Positions 24,730 to 34,776 of a DNA stretch of 64,000 nt are shown here, in pieces. Location: the NCBI GenBank assembly GCA_947650285.1, contig CANTFL010000504.1, positions 1 through 64,000 on the forward strand, given 5' to 3'. Both the position numbers and the translations under genes were made by a program. The notes beneath the pieces were generated by a model. That model did no database searches. It was not told the origin of the DNA and was given only the letters and a program-made list of their open reading frames with translations. Every line of letters starts with the position of its first letter. Positions within the stretch are counted from its first letter, which is position 1. The stretch is from Hyaloperonospora brassicae (taxonomy: Eukaryota; Oomycota; Peronosporomycetes; Peronosporales; Peronosporaceae).

Positions 24730-25133
24730 TGTGATCAAGCACGACCGTCAGTAGCAGCCACATTTCGCAAATAATGACGATATAGCGTTCGTTCTTTGCC
24801 AGCATAATCTATTAACAAAGCATGGTACAGAACGACTAAACGTTATCGTAGATGCAGTTTTGCGCAAACCGTTTTTTCTAGTCAAATACGCGTTCGAACA
24901 ATGGGGACAAGCCGATCTTTTTAACGCAACTTCGCAGCGACCCGTTGTGTAGTATACCTGACGACATGTTACAAAGGTGAACGCGATATACGAAACTTTT
25001 GAGTTTGACATATACAACTATCAATCAATTCCAGCAAGATCAGTAAAATATGCCAATGGCACATCGGTATTCAACGTGCCCACAGTCGATCTTGAAACGG
25101 CCTACTATACGTCTAGAAGTCGCTGGTGATGAA
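24730..25133 (+). pseudogene. Protein-like block of unknown family
   Basis: One plus frame is open except for three stops and has protein-like composition: words such as HGTERLNVIVDAVLRKP, YAFEQWGQADLFNAT and later VPTVDLETAYYT. The surrounding sequence is AT-rich noise, so a frame this protein-like stands out. I do not recognise the family. It is most likely a decayed transposon protein. Confidence 0.3.
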
Positions 25134-27384
25134 CCACCTTTCTTCATTCACAGTCATAACATTTATACTTAATTGTTACGATGCGCCATAAATAGTCATC
25201 TTGGACGTAAAACTACATTTAGGAGGGTAGTATCCTGTCCATTCTAATATAATTTTGTACACAAGAGTGTTATTACTTGCAATTTGACAATTGAAGAAGC
25301 CTATTTATTCATAGAGTGCACCATTGCAGCCTCCACTGGTTCAGGCATATTTATTGAAGTCCGTTCCATATAGTTTGTATTAGTATTTTGAAAGGCGATT
25401 ACGAGAGAAATCTTGAGCCTGCTGATCGTTTCATCAGACGGTTATTCTTGTCGGTGTTTCAGGTTCGATGGCAGACAAGATTCGTGCTCGTGTCTGCATC
25501 TTAAAATCCTTTCCTCTTAAAAGGCTTATCTTTGAACTCATACTCGATCAATACCTTCGATTTACGTCGTAATTTATATAAATCGTGCTTATTCTATTGA
25601 TCGCGATTAAAGGTGTCTAATTCCTACATCGGAAACAGATTGCTATACAATACCATTCATCAAATCTTCATTAAAAATTGTGTTCACTCGCTTTAAAGGT
25701 GAATTAAATCTTTTCAATAGCGGAACTCGCCATATACAAATGGTGCACGCGTCGAACATGCATACATCTCTACCTTAATTGAGTGTGACTGTTATGTAAG
25801 TGAAAAATTTCGGATCTATCCTATGATTTTCCTTAAGTAGTGGTGCAGTAGGCTAATCTTTAAGATGATGACTGCCGGTTCAATCCTTTTACTGTGCACA
25901 ATAATCCCTGAGGGTGACGATCGCACTACAAATCCCACAGTAGCTAAAAAATCTGCCACTACCTCTTAAAAATCATGGTTAAAATATACCGAATATAGTG
26001 GGTCGTTCGCGTATACGAATATAACTCACCAAACCTACCAAATTATTACTGATCCAACTAGCCTAGATGACTCTATTTTATTAACTGCAGACGTTAATCT
26101 CGACGCACAGTATATAAATGCAACTGATCTGTCTTCGTAGAAGAAGAACCCAGAAATGGTGAAAAAGAAATCCCATGCGATGATTAAAAACGACGCAAAA
26201 ATCTCTGCGTCGACCCCGACACGATAAGCAAGATTTATGAATTCCTAGATGACGACGATAATCTCTTCGTTCCACAAAATTTGCAGGGACATGTATACTG
26301 GATAATTATAGGTATAAATTCTGCTGACACACACACAACAGTGTATTTTTTTCTGATAATTTTTTAAACGGAAGTGGTATATTGGAAAAATAGAAAAGCT
26401 GACATATAAGAATGGAAAAACTTCCTTCTATTTATCAAGAATAGTCCATTCCTTTTTTTAATATAGAAAACACATTGTTCTCGCTTTAAGTCGATGTTGA
26501 TGTTGATGCTGACGTTATTGGAGGTATTACGCTCTTGTAATCTGAGAATCTAATTTGAGTTATCATTAATCGTGGTACCATGATATGCAGTCATCGTGAT
26601 GATCCAGATATTTTGGGCATGATGGTCATCATATCACTCAATTTCAAGATTCCAATATATAAACTTGATAAGGTCATGGGACCAAGGCTAATGGGTGTGG
26701 GATGCATGCATCAAAAGTAGTTAGGTCGCTTTCTTCGTGTTCTTGGAATATAATATATTAATTTTCGATGTGGGAACCCGTATATACAGGCTAATTTTCC
26801 AACTAGCGCTATTCTTCGTTTTTTGTAGCGATTTATACGACATGGGTTTAAAAAATCCTACAAGTATTAAAACTAAACCTAAGCACGTAATTTTAACGTG
26901 CGTAGTATCAGAGTGATATCCAAAGATAACGATCTATATCGTAGTTTCGAGGTCGAGGCTCGCACATACAATTGGGGGTGCAATGATGGGTGTGTACGCG
27001 TCCCAAATTTTACGTTGTGCACATGTATTATAACTTTTAGTGCGAATTAGCCTCAAACCGTGAAAGAAGTCACCTTGCTGAACATTTCTCGTCATGTTCT
27101 TGAGAGAAAAGCTTTTGGTTATTAAATTTCATTATTGTAGAAAAAAGCCATAAAGTATAGATTGGATATTTTAACGATTTAATGTCAGCTCGTCACGAGA
27201 AAACTAATCACACAAGCATTTTCGAGTAGCAAAAGTGTGGTGGAGTGATTGGTGACATTATAATGAATCGCTATCGCTACGATATAACAAGACTGAAACC
27301 GGTCACGTACACTTTGGGACTATCTAATAGAACCTACTTATATGTGACTCACCTTTTGAAGAGCTCTAACGCGATCGAGGCATA

Positions 27385-27540
27385 GGTAAACGGTCACGGC
27401 CATCGGTTGATACCCTTGATCACGGTCAGCAGGGGTGTTTAGCGGTCCCGGCCATCAGTGGTGACCAGCAGTCACGGTCATCAATGGTGAATAGTAGTTA
27501 CTTTCAGCATGGAGGTTAAAGATCACGACCAGCGGCAATT
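27385..27540 (+). repeat. Degenerate ~27-bp tandem repeat
   Basis: Units beginning CGGTCACGGCCATC recur at about 27391, 27418, 27443, 27470 and 27522, with increasing divergence. The period of 26-27 bp suggests a 9-residue coding repeat, as in the protease-RT linkers of gypsy elements here, but no flanking coding homology is visible. Confidence 0.4.
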
Positions 27541-28425
27541 CACACGTTTTTTAAGCAATTAAGATATGAGGCAAAGTACGTCATACAACTGGAGATATCG
27601 ACAGGCATAATCGTCGTTCTAGCCGATAATCGGCTAAAACAAACAGTGTTGAATTACTAAAAATTACACGCGTCAGCATTCCTCCGGGATTTGATAGTAG
27701 TGACCACCCTACGTATAAGGTTTGTTGTGCACGTGCTTTGTACGTGTTTGGCGATTTAATGCTTTTCTGGGGACAATAATATTCATTCAAGTTTGCTTGC
27801 GATCAGATGCGCCAGCATGTAACGGCATGGTCTTTAGATGGCTGATATGATCAGAAGAATAATTGGATGAAGTATCTCAATTCGGGCAAGGTGACCTTAA
27901 GGAAGGTTAAGGTGATGCTACAGGAGCTTTTGTGTAGCTGTTGGTCACGTGAAGAGTGTTATCGCGACCACATCAGGCTTGTAATAAAATGGTTCAAGAC
28001 AGACAACGACCTCAATTCATCCAGAAGAGTGCGGCCCACCCGACGACGGGTACACGAGAGAGGGAGAAACTAGTATTACACACGGTCCGGTCACACTTTA
28101 CGTTAGTCTTTTGTCCGGGCAACAGGGATCGTTTGAGTAAGCATCGGAATCTCGGCGATAATTACTCCCTTACCATGTACGCATGTTCGAACCTTCAGAA
28201 GACTTAGAATCTCATCATTAATCCCTGAGTGACGATGTCAAGGTATTATTAAATTGGGTATAGAGGTGTCGGCGAAAAATAAATCATTGCAGAGAAGTGA
28301 TAAGCAATGAACCCCGGTTCGTCAGGATTCTAGGAGAGACTCTATCGATTACAATTATAGAGGAAGATCACTTAGATAATCAGTGACAAAACCCTCTATA
28401 CACGCCTTAGGTACCTTCGGGAGTC

Positions 28426-28519
28426 ACTGAGGTTCGCACTGCGAAGAATGACTGTAACGGGGCTAGAATCGTACTGAGGTTCGCACTGCGAAGAATGACT
28501 GTAACGGGGCTAGACCCGT
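28426..28519 (+). repeat. 47-bp tandem duplication across the LTR boundary of copy B
   Basis: 28426-28472 and 28473-28519 are two copies of one 47-bp unit. Each contains 22 bp of flanking DNA, the target site ATGAC and the first 20 bp of the LTR. They differ only in the last few bases (CTAGAATCGT versus CTAGACCCGT). Confidence 0.85.
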
Positions 28520-28822
28520 ACTCAGCGTACACTATTTCTAACGCTTTGAGGAAGCTCAAAGCCCAAGTCTTAGGTGTTAAGTATTTTTAACTCTGTTTAT
28601 ATTTTGTCTTTTAAAATCATCCTAAGTACGAATGGTTCCCTTGGACTCATGGGAACCACTCAATCTACGTGTCTATATCTTACTGGCTAATAATGGTACT
28701 GAGCCCATTAAACCAGCTAAAATATACGACGTGCTACTTTCGCTACTTCGAAAGTAACACCCCTACTTAAGTAACATGTAAACTTAATCGAAACTACTTA
28801 TGTAACGGGGTGGCCCATTACA
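28500..28822 (-). repeat. 3' LTR of copy B (323 bp)
   Basis: Same sequence as the 5' LTR minus ATAA. Its outer end was later duplicated together with flanking DNA (see 28426-28519). Transcription leaving this LTR towards higher coordinates would produce the antisense ORF at 28899. Confidence 0.95.
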
Positions 28823-28836
28823 TCACCCCCTTCTCA
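28823..28836 (-). other. Polypurine tract
   Basis: Directly before the 3' LTR the minus strand reads GAGAAGGGGGTGA, purines apart from one T. This is the expected primer for plus-strand DNA synthesis. Confidence 0.75.
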
Positions 28837-28898
28837 AGACAGCACTCACCAACCGTGAGTGCTCAACCACAAGACTTTAACGACTCACAAGCCGAACG

Positions 28899-30254
28899 AT
28901 GACTGAAGACGCAGACGCCAACAAAACAGCACTCCCGCGCACAATCAGCGGGAGTTTGGTCGACCGCGTGATGGATCAGCACCTGATCCCTTGGGCGCTG
29001 TATGACTTGTCCGGATCTCGGTCTCCGGACTCTCTCGAAACGATGCAGGACTACTTCCGTCGTTTCCGTGGGTTGCGCGGAAAGAGACTTGATGGAATCT
29101 CATACGAGTCACTCCAGCGGTCATGGTGTGCGTTCATCCGGCGGTGGAACCGGATGCATGAAGATGGAAGGAACTTTCAGCAGTGGCTGGCCAATCGCGA
29201 AGATATCCACGCCGATCATTCCATCGGTGTACTGCGCGAGAATATCTGTGAAAACGCTTGGAACGTAGATCGACTCTGCTACGTTCACGTGCATGAATCT
29301 TGTTACTCCTGTGACTCGGTGCCTCGTCCAACTCGCGAAGCTTGGAAACGACACGTCGCTGAGTATCCACTCAGCGATTATGAACAGCTCTGGATAGGAC
29401 GGTACGAGCGCAGCTTGGTGGAGCGCAAGACTGCGGTTAATCGTGGCGCGTCACGCTGGCGACACCACTCGCGTTCTCGAGGTCGTGGTGCCGTGCAATC
29501 GCCACGACGTTCTCGTTCGCGTGATCGTCGCGATACACGCTCTTCATCTTGTCGTCGTGATGAAACGTCACCACGACGTTCTCGCAATCGCTCTCGGTCT
29601 CGTAGTCGTGGTGACACTTCACCACGACACTGTCGTCGTGCATCTCGTTCTCGCTCACCGCGAGAACACACAGGTCGTCGACCAAGTCTACACCAAGCGT
29701 GTGCAGGAACTCGTAAGCCCGAACGAGGTCCGGAACGTCTCGAAGAAGCGAAGAGCGCGGTTCCCACGTATCCTGCTCGGGTGGAAACCCGAGCCAACGT
29801 ACACGATACTTGCGCGCGGTTGGAACCGCGCGCTCATGGTGTCGCGACGATGTCGTTTCACGACGAGGGTCCTCGTGACCCAGTAAACGCTCCACAATCC
29901 AGCGCTTCTGGCCTTCCGCGTCCACAAGCGGTGGTGGACCCTCACGATGGTACTGCTGGCGTCCTGGTTGCCCAGGACGATGTAGATGCGGCTGTGAACA
30001 AGGCTGTCGATGCCCAGCTGGAGGCTGAAGCTGCCCTTGACCGAGCTGCGCGGGCTGAGAGAACAGCGAACGAGATTCGACAGTCGAACCGCGAGCTGCT
30101 TGAACGGATGCGGAACCTGGAACGCCAGGTTCTTGGGCACGCGCAGGCTGGGACGCAGCCGCGTCCGATGTCGCTGGTGCGTCGAGCAAGGCGAGAGGGA
30201 AGGTCGACCTATGAGCCTTTGACTCCGAGGACGGAGCCAACCCGTGAAGCGTAG
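28899..30254 (+). CDS. Antisense ORF of copy B: RS-rich, coiled-coil protein (451 aa)
   Basis: A 451-codon ORF lies on the strand opposite to gag-pol, its ATG 77 bp inside the 3' LTR. Codons 1-179 lie beyond the pol stop. The rest overlaps the 3' end of pol back to the GPY/F region. The N-terminal ~180 residues look globular (rich in Trp, Tyr, Cys; words such as SWCAFIRRWNRMHEDGR). Residues ~180-265 are Arg/Ser-rich (RSRSRGDTSPR). Residues ~359-413 are a heptad-like coiled coil (LERMRNLERQV). A nuclear, RNA- or chromatin-linked role would fit the RS segment, but that is inference. I recognise no known family. Expression would need antisense transcription from the 3' LTR. Confidence 0.65.
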   Translation: MTEDADANKTALPRTISGSLVDRVMDQHLIPWALYDLSGSRSPDSLETMQDYFRRFRGLRGKRLDGISYESLQRSWCAFIRRWNRMHEDGRNFQQWLANREDIHADHSIGVLRENICENAWNVDRLCYVHVHESCYSCDSVPRPTREAWKRHVAEYPLSDYEQLWIGRYERSLVERKTAVNRGASRWRHHSRSRGRGAVQSPRRSRSRDRRDTRSSSCRRDETSPRRSRNRSRSRSRGDTSPRHCRRASRSRSPREHTGRRPSLHQACAGTRKPERGPERLEEAKSAVPTYPARVETRANVHDTCARLEPRAHGVATMSFHDEGPRDPVNAPQSSASGLPRPQAVVDPHDGTAGVLVAQDDVDAAVNKAVDAQLEAEAALDRAARAERTANEIRQSNRELLERMRNLERQVLGHAQAGTQPRPMSLVRRARREGRSTYEPLTPRTEPTREA

Positions 30255-33200
30255 CTGGACGGTACTCCTTGAGCCGCCCGACGTAAAACGTCGGGTGAAG
30301 TCGCAGTGACGAAGGGATGGCTAGTGTGTATGCGTCGCCGATTGCCTTGAGTACCGTGAATGGTCCGATGAAACGTGGCGCGAGTTTGCTCGCGCCTAGA
30401 TTGGTTACTGCTGAATCTTGTAGGCCTTCGGTAGATAACAATACACGATCACCTCTCTTGAATGTACTCGTGTTCTTTCTTCCACGTTTGTCTGCATTCG
30501 CTTTCTGTTTATCCACTGCAGATCGAAGAGTATCGCGTACAAACCTCGTGATGGCTTGACGTTGGAGTATAAACTCTGACACAGCCATGTCATCAATTGG
30601 TCGCGCCGATTCAATCGGCGCGTAGTTAGCTTTAGGGTTTCGCATACTCGAAGAAGGGTCGATCAGCGTCTGTGTAGTCCATTGAGCTATCGGGGACGCC
30701 ACGTCACGTGGCGTCGAAACAGAAGACTTCGCCTTGGAATGGTTGACAACATTCGCGCTCAGAATACCGTGAGCTTCACTCGATCGTTGTTTATCGTTAT
30801 CACCCCCCGCCAGAGTGGAGCCACGAAGAGCCGTGGGTTGACCCACGGCAAGAAGGGTAGGTACACGAGGATGACGGGCCGAATTTGCAAAAAATGGCGT
30901 CAACCCCGTTGACGCGTGAACCGCGTTGTTGAGTGCAAACTCCGCGAGTGGTAAAAACGCACTCCAACTTGTAAAGGAAGTTGCGTAACTTCGAAGAACA
31001 TCTTCGAGGACCCGATTAACTCTCTCTGTTTGCCCATCCGTTTCCGGATGGGCTGCTGTCGACATTTGCAGCTTTGTGCCAAGCAACTCGAACAATGACG
31101 TCCAAAAAGCAGATGTAAAACGAGGATCACGGTCCGAGACAATGTTGTCTGGAAGACCGTGATGGCGAAACACAGTGTCAATGAAGTGCACCGCGGTCTC
31201 AGCCGCGGTGATCGTTGCATGAACAGGCACCAGATGTGTCATCTTGCTGAATCTGTCGACAAAGACCAGAACACCCGATCGGTCTTGGCCATCTGGTGCA
31301 AGCCCGAAGATAAAATCCATTGAGACTGAGCTCCAAGCCTCAGCTGCAATTGGCAGGGGTCGCAGGGGTGCCTGCGACGATGGTAATGGCTTCACGCGCT
31401 GACATACTTCGCAGGTGCGAACCCAGTTGCGAACCCACTTGTACATGTGGGGCCAGAAGAAGTCGCGCGAGACAGCCGCGAATGTCTTTTCGCGGCCCAG
31501 ATGACCGCCAATTGGGGCATCATGGTACTCGTGGATGATACGAGCACGCAAATCCAAGTCATTCGCAATCACAGTTCGAGGCGCATCGAATTTGTCGATG
31601 CTATATAACAGCAAATCACCGTCCATACTGTATCGTTGAATGTGATCACGCTTCGTTCGCGAAAGAGCTCCCAGTGCAGCATCGCTGGGAGCGCGCAGAT
31701 AGGCAATAATGTCCGCATAATCTGGATCGTTCGCGTAAGCCGCGACAATTTCATCGAAAAGGCATAACTCGGGTGTGACCCGAGTTAGATTCAACGACAC
31801 ACACGTCGCACATCGATCGTCTTCATCGTCGTCGTCAGTTGCCTGACGACTCAGTGCCATACGAGGATCGTAATCTGGGCGTCGTGACAGTGCGTCAGCA
31901 AGAATGTTGGTCTTGCCTGGCTTGTAGTGCACGACGAAGTTGTACTCGGAGAAGAAAGAGAGCCACCGTGCCATCCGCTGTGACAGGTGTGGGCTCTTCA
32001 TTGCTGTCCGCAGCGATGCATGATCAGTATACAGGGCGAACGTGCGTTCGCCCAGTAGGTGGACACGAAACTTGATGAGTGCGTAGCGCATCGCTAGCAG
32101 TTCCTTATCGTGAACCGGATAGTTCTTCTCTGCCGGCTTCATCTGTCGTGACTGATAGCTCACGACTCGTTCACGGCCCTCGTGATCGAACTGCATGAGG
32201 GCGCAACCAATTACAAAGTCACTTGCATCACACACCACGTGAAACGGTTTGGTGTCGTCAGGGAGTATCAACACTGGCGCCGACGCCAGGCTTTTCTTCA
32301 CTGCGTCAAAGGCTGCTTGATGTTCGGGACGCCACGACCACGTGGCGTCTTTCTTCAGAAGTGACGACAGGGGCTGTATAGAACCGGCGTAATCCTTTGT
32401 GTACTTATGCAAGTAATTAGCTATACCGAGCCATTGACGTAACTCCGTAGGGTTCTTGGGTGTGGGCCAAGAACAGATTGACGACACCTTCTCTGGATCG
32501 GCTCGAACACCCGATTTACTCACGTAGCAGCCCAGCACCGGAATCTCCGGTGCACAGAATACACACTTCTTCAAGTTTGCATATTACTTGTTATCTCGCA
32601 TGACTTGAAACACCTGCTTCAGGTATTGAAGGTGAACTTGGACAGCACTGAGATTGCCCTCAGCGCGACTGTGGACAAAGATGTCATCGAAGTAGCTAGG
32701 AGCAAAGTCTCGAAGCGGTCTCAACACTTGAGATACCATGCGATTGAAAGTGGCTGGTGCGTTCTTCAATCCTTGTGGCATCACCAGCCACTCCCAAAGC
32801 ATACCACTCGGGGTGCTCACCGCAGTGAGTGGTATGTCACTCTGTCGCATCAAGATCTGGTAGAAGCCATCGGTCAGATCGATGGCGCTGAAGATGACGC
32901 TACCTGACATGGAGTTTAGAACCATGTCTTTCCTGGGGATAGGCGTTTGGGCAGGAATAGTGGCATCGTTGAGCTTGTTAAACGCATGCACTATACGCCA
33001 GCCTCCCGTAGCCTTCTTCACGCAGAAGGTTGGACTCGAATGGGGAGAGACACTCTCACGCACATGACCGGCCTTGCGACGACCTTCGAAGAATGCATCA
33101 ATAGCCTAGACTTGGTCTCGAGGCAACGGCCACTGCCGTGTCACACAATATTTCGATCCTGGCACGAGATCAATCTCGTGCCGCACGCCACGATCGGCAG

Positions 33201-34769
33201 GGAGTTCGGCCGGAATCTTGTCCGGGAACACGTCGGCGTACTCTCGTGCAATGTCGTAAACAGGGTTACCAGACTCGCGCAGAGCCTCCCAAGATTGCGA
33301 CGCAAATCTTTCTTCGCACGCTGATTTCTTTTCAGCGCTTCGAGGGCGCGTCATTAGCTCCTCATTCGGCTCATGAGTCACCTCGTTGGTGACCAGACAT
33401 ACTTGTTCCACCGTGCCTCCCTTGAGGTCGCGTAGAAAATGCTTCCAGGAGAGTCCTGGAAGGCTCGTAATAGATGACGCGTCGCGAGGTGGACTCGCGA
33501 CCTCAATGTATTGGCGCCTTTGTGGACTCCCGTCCACGTACACAAAAGCGTGAACACATTCCAACGCTGAGTTCTCGTAGCTTGCGTCCCCATCGTGCCT
33601 CGAGTCCATGCTCGAAGCTGGCGAACCGCAGTCAGGTGTTAAATCTGCACCCCCCTCTAGACGCTGGATGTCCTCATCCAGGACGTCGAAATCGCGCGAC
33701 GGGAGTATTCCATACTCGTCCGTCGACGCATGATGCGGGAGCCCCTGCTCTACCGCCACAAACTCGTGTGGGAGCCCCTGCTCGACCACGTCTTGCTCAT
33801 GTGTGAAACTCTGTTCGACCACAGTAGGCGATGATGGGAACCCCTGTTCGACCATCATATTCGCACGTGGGGACTCTTGTCCATCCACGTCACACTCGGT
33901 GGCGATCCCCTGCTCGGCCACGTCTTGCCCTTGTGGGAGCCTCTGCTCGACCACAATGGGTACAGGTGGGAACACCTGTTAGTGTTCGACCACTGCTCTC
34001 TCGTGCGGGAACCGCTGTTCGACCGCGTCGTCGTTGCGCGGGAGCCACTGCTCGTCCGCGTCGTCATTACGTGGGAGCCACTGCTCGTCCACGTCGGACT
34101 CCTCGCTGCAAAGCGAGGAGGCATCATCACTCGTGCGTAGGGGCACGGAACAAGCGGTACAGAGAGGGCCATCGCTCACTCTGTGTACCGCCGGTGTCGT
34201 GGATGTACGATCCACGACTGTAACGTTCGGCCAATCACTTGGAGACACCAAGAGATGGGTGAACACTTCGCTGACGTCGAACTTGCTTCGACGTCTCACT
34301 GATCTGGCTAACCAGTCGATCTGGGGCTTATAGCGTGCCAACCATGGCATGCTCAGGATGCAATCGAATGCATAATTCATTTCAATCACCAAGAAGTTGT
34401 CGTTACTGCGAAAGCCGTCAAACGTGTACGGCAACGACACTTCGCGCCGCGATACGCGGCGTGGTTTTCCGTCAGCGAGCTTGACAACAACTTGGCCAGG
34501 TCCCTCGTGGACCTGGATGCTGGGTGGCAGCATTGACACGCAAGATTCACGGAAGAAATTGTTTGTCGCTCCTGAATCCAGGAGCGCTCGTAGGGGTCGC
34601 CGGATACCGGCGACATGTAGATTAACAATAATCAGGCGTGAATCACCACTCGTAGTGGTGGCATTTGACCGTGCACGCAGCACAGATGGGCTGGGAGGTC
34701 GGGCTGCCACCGGTGGACCCGGACCTCCCTTCAAACCAGTAGGGCGCCCTGCACCTACTGGTCTCGTCC
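29437..34769 (-). pseudogene. pol: Pol polyprotein of copy B: PR-RT-RNaseH-IN-chromodomain, three stops
   Basis: A single minus frame runs from the frameshift site to TAA 29439-29437. Protease has [10 protein letters not shown] near 34587-34558. A 33-bp repeat linker follows. RT spans about 33200-32380 with ATFNRM and an SYFDDIFVHS catalytic box. RNase H lies at about 32270-31870 (CDASDFVIGCALM, TDHASL). The integrase zinc site (H-H-C-C) is near 31550-31400 and its catalytic D, D, E near 31318, 31135 and 31030. GPF lies near 30360 and a chromodomain (RVRWLGFPPEQDTWEPR) near 29885-29700. A His/Asp-rich tail follows. In-frame stops sit at 33981-33979, 33108-33106 and 32586-32584. All catalytic residues are otherwise present and there is no indel frameshift. 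It lacks an ATG of its own, consistent with -1 frameshift expression. Confidence 0.9.
33725..34105 (-). repeat. 33-bp tandem repeat (11 residues) in protease-RT linker
   Basis: The word TGYTCGACCAC on the plus strand recurs every 33 bp at 33746, 33779, 33812, 33845, 33878 (degenerate), 33911, 33944, 33983, 34016, 34049 and 34082. On the coding strand each unit gives an 11-residue repeat of the type VEQGLP plus five variable residues. The 33944-to-33983 step is 39 bp. The extra 6 bp (AGTGTT) supply the TAA stop at 33981-33979. Confidence 0.9.
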
Positions 34770-34776
34770 GTTTTTT
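34735..34776 (-). promoter_or_regulatory. Programmed -1 ribosomal frameshift signal between gag and pol
   Basis: In the gag frame the minus strand reads CCA AAA AAC, giving the canonical slippery heptamer A AAA AAC at 34776-34770. After a 7-nt spacer a hairpin follows: 34762-34754 pairs with 34743-34735, a perfect 9-bp stem with a 10-nt loop. Gag is in minus frame phase 2 and pol in phase 0 (position modulo 3), exactly a -1 shift, and the -1 frame is open from the heptamer into protease. The heptamer is also exactly the 7-nt loop of a 6-bp hairpin (34764-34769 with 34777-34782), which might compete. Confidence 0.85.

Larger units (their letters stand above)
19957..28425. other. AT-rich decayed region, no gene supported
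   Basis: Eight kilobases with only short open frames. Faint retroelement traces occur: a KFDVII protease-like word near 22640 and YLDESILDEDTYAYLK near 23415, resembling the RT leader of copy A. Neither is strong enough to name an element. A protein-like block at 24730-25133 and a repeat at 27385-27540 are listed separately. I see nothing convincing in the rest. Confidence 0.4.

Noticed and set aside
26460..26660. GATGTTGATGTTGATG and ATGATGGTCATCAT words as a regulatory palindrome
   Set aside because: Simple-sequence character and no relation to any gene.
29443..29886. Second plus-strand ORF rich in His/Val/Arg inside copy B
   Set aside because: It is an out-of-frame shadow of the 451-codon antisense ORF and the pol tail; its composition follows from the RS-coding repeats.
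28899..30254. Antisense ORF explained only as a by-product of palindromic composition
   Set aside because: Hairpin-rich DNA has similar words on both strands and could favour open antisense frames, but the first 179 codons lie outside pol and still look like protein, so I kept the gene call at moderate confidence.
31569..31754. Minus-strand ORF within the integrase region
   Set aside because: Out-of-frame shadow of the intact pol frame.
33474..34223. Plus-strand ORFs rich in Pro, Arg and His over the protease-RT linker
   Set aside because: They are the antisense reading of the 33-bp coding repeat. A 33-bp period keeps any frame open once the unit lacks stops.
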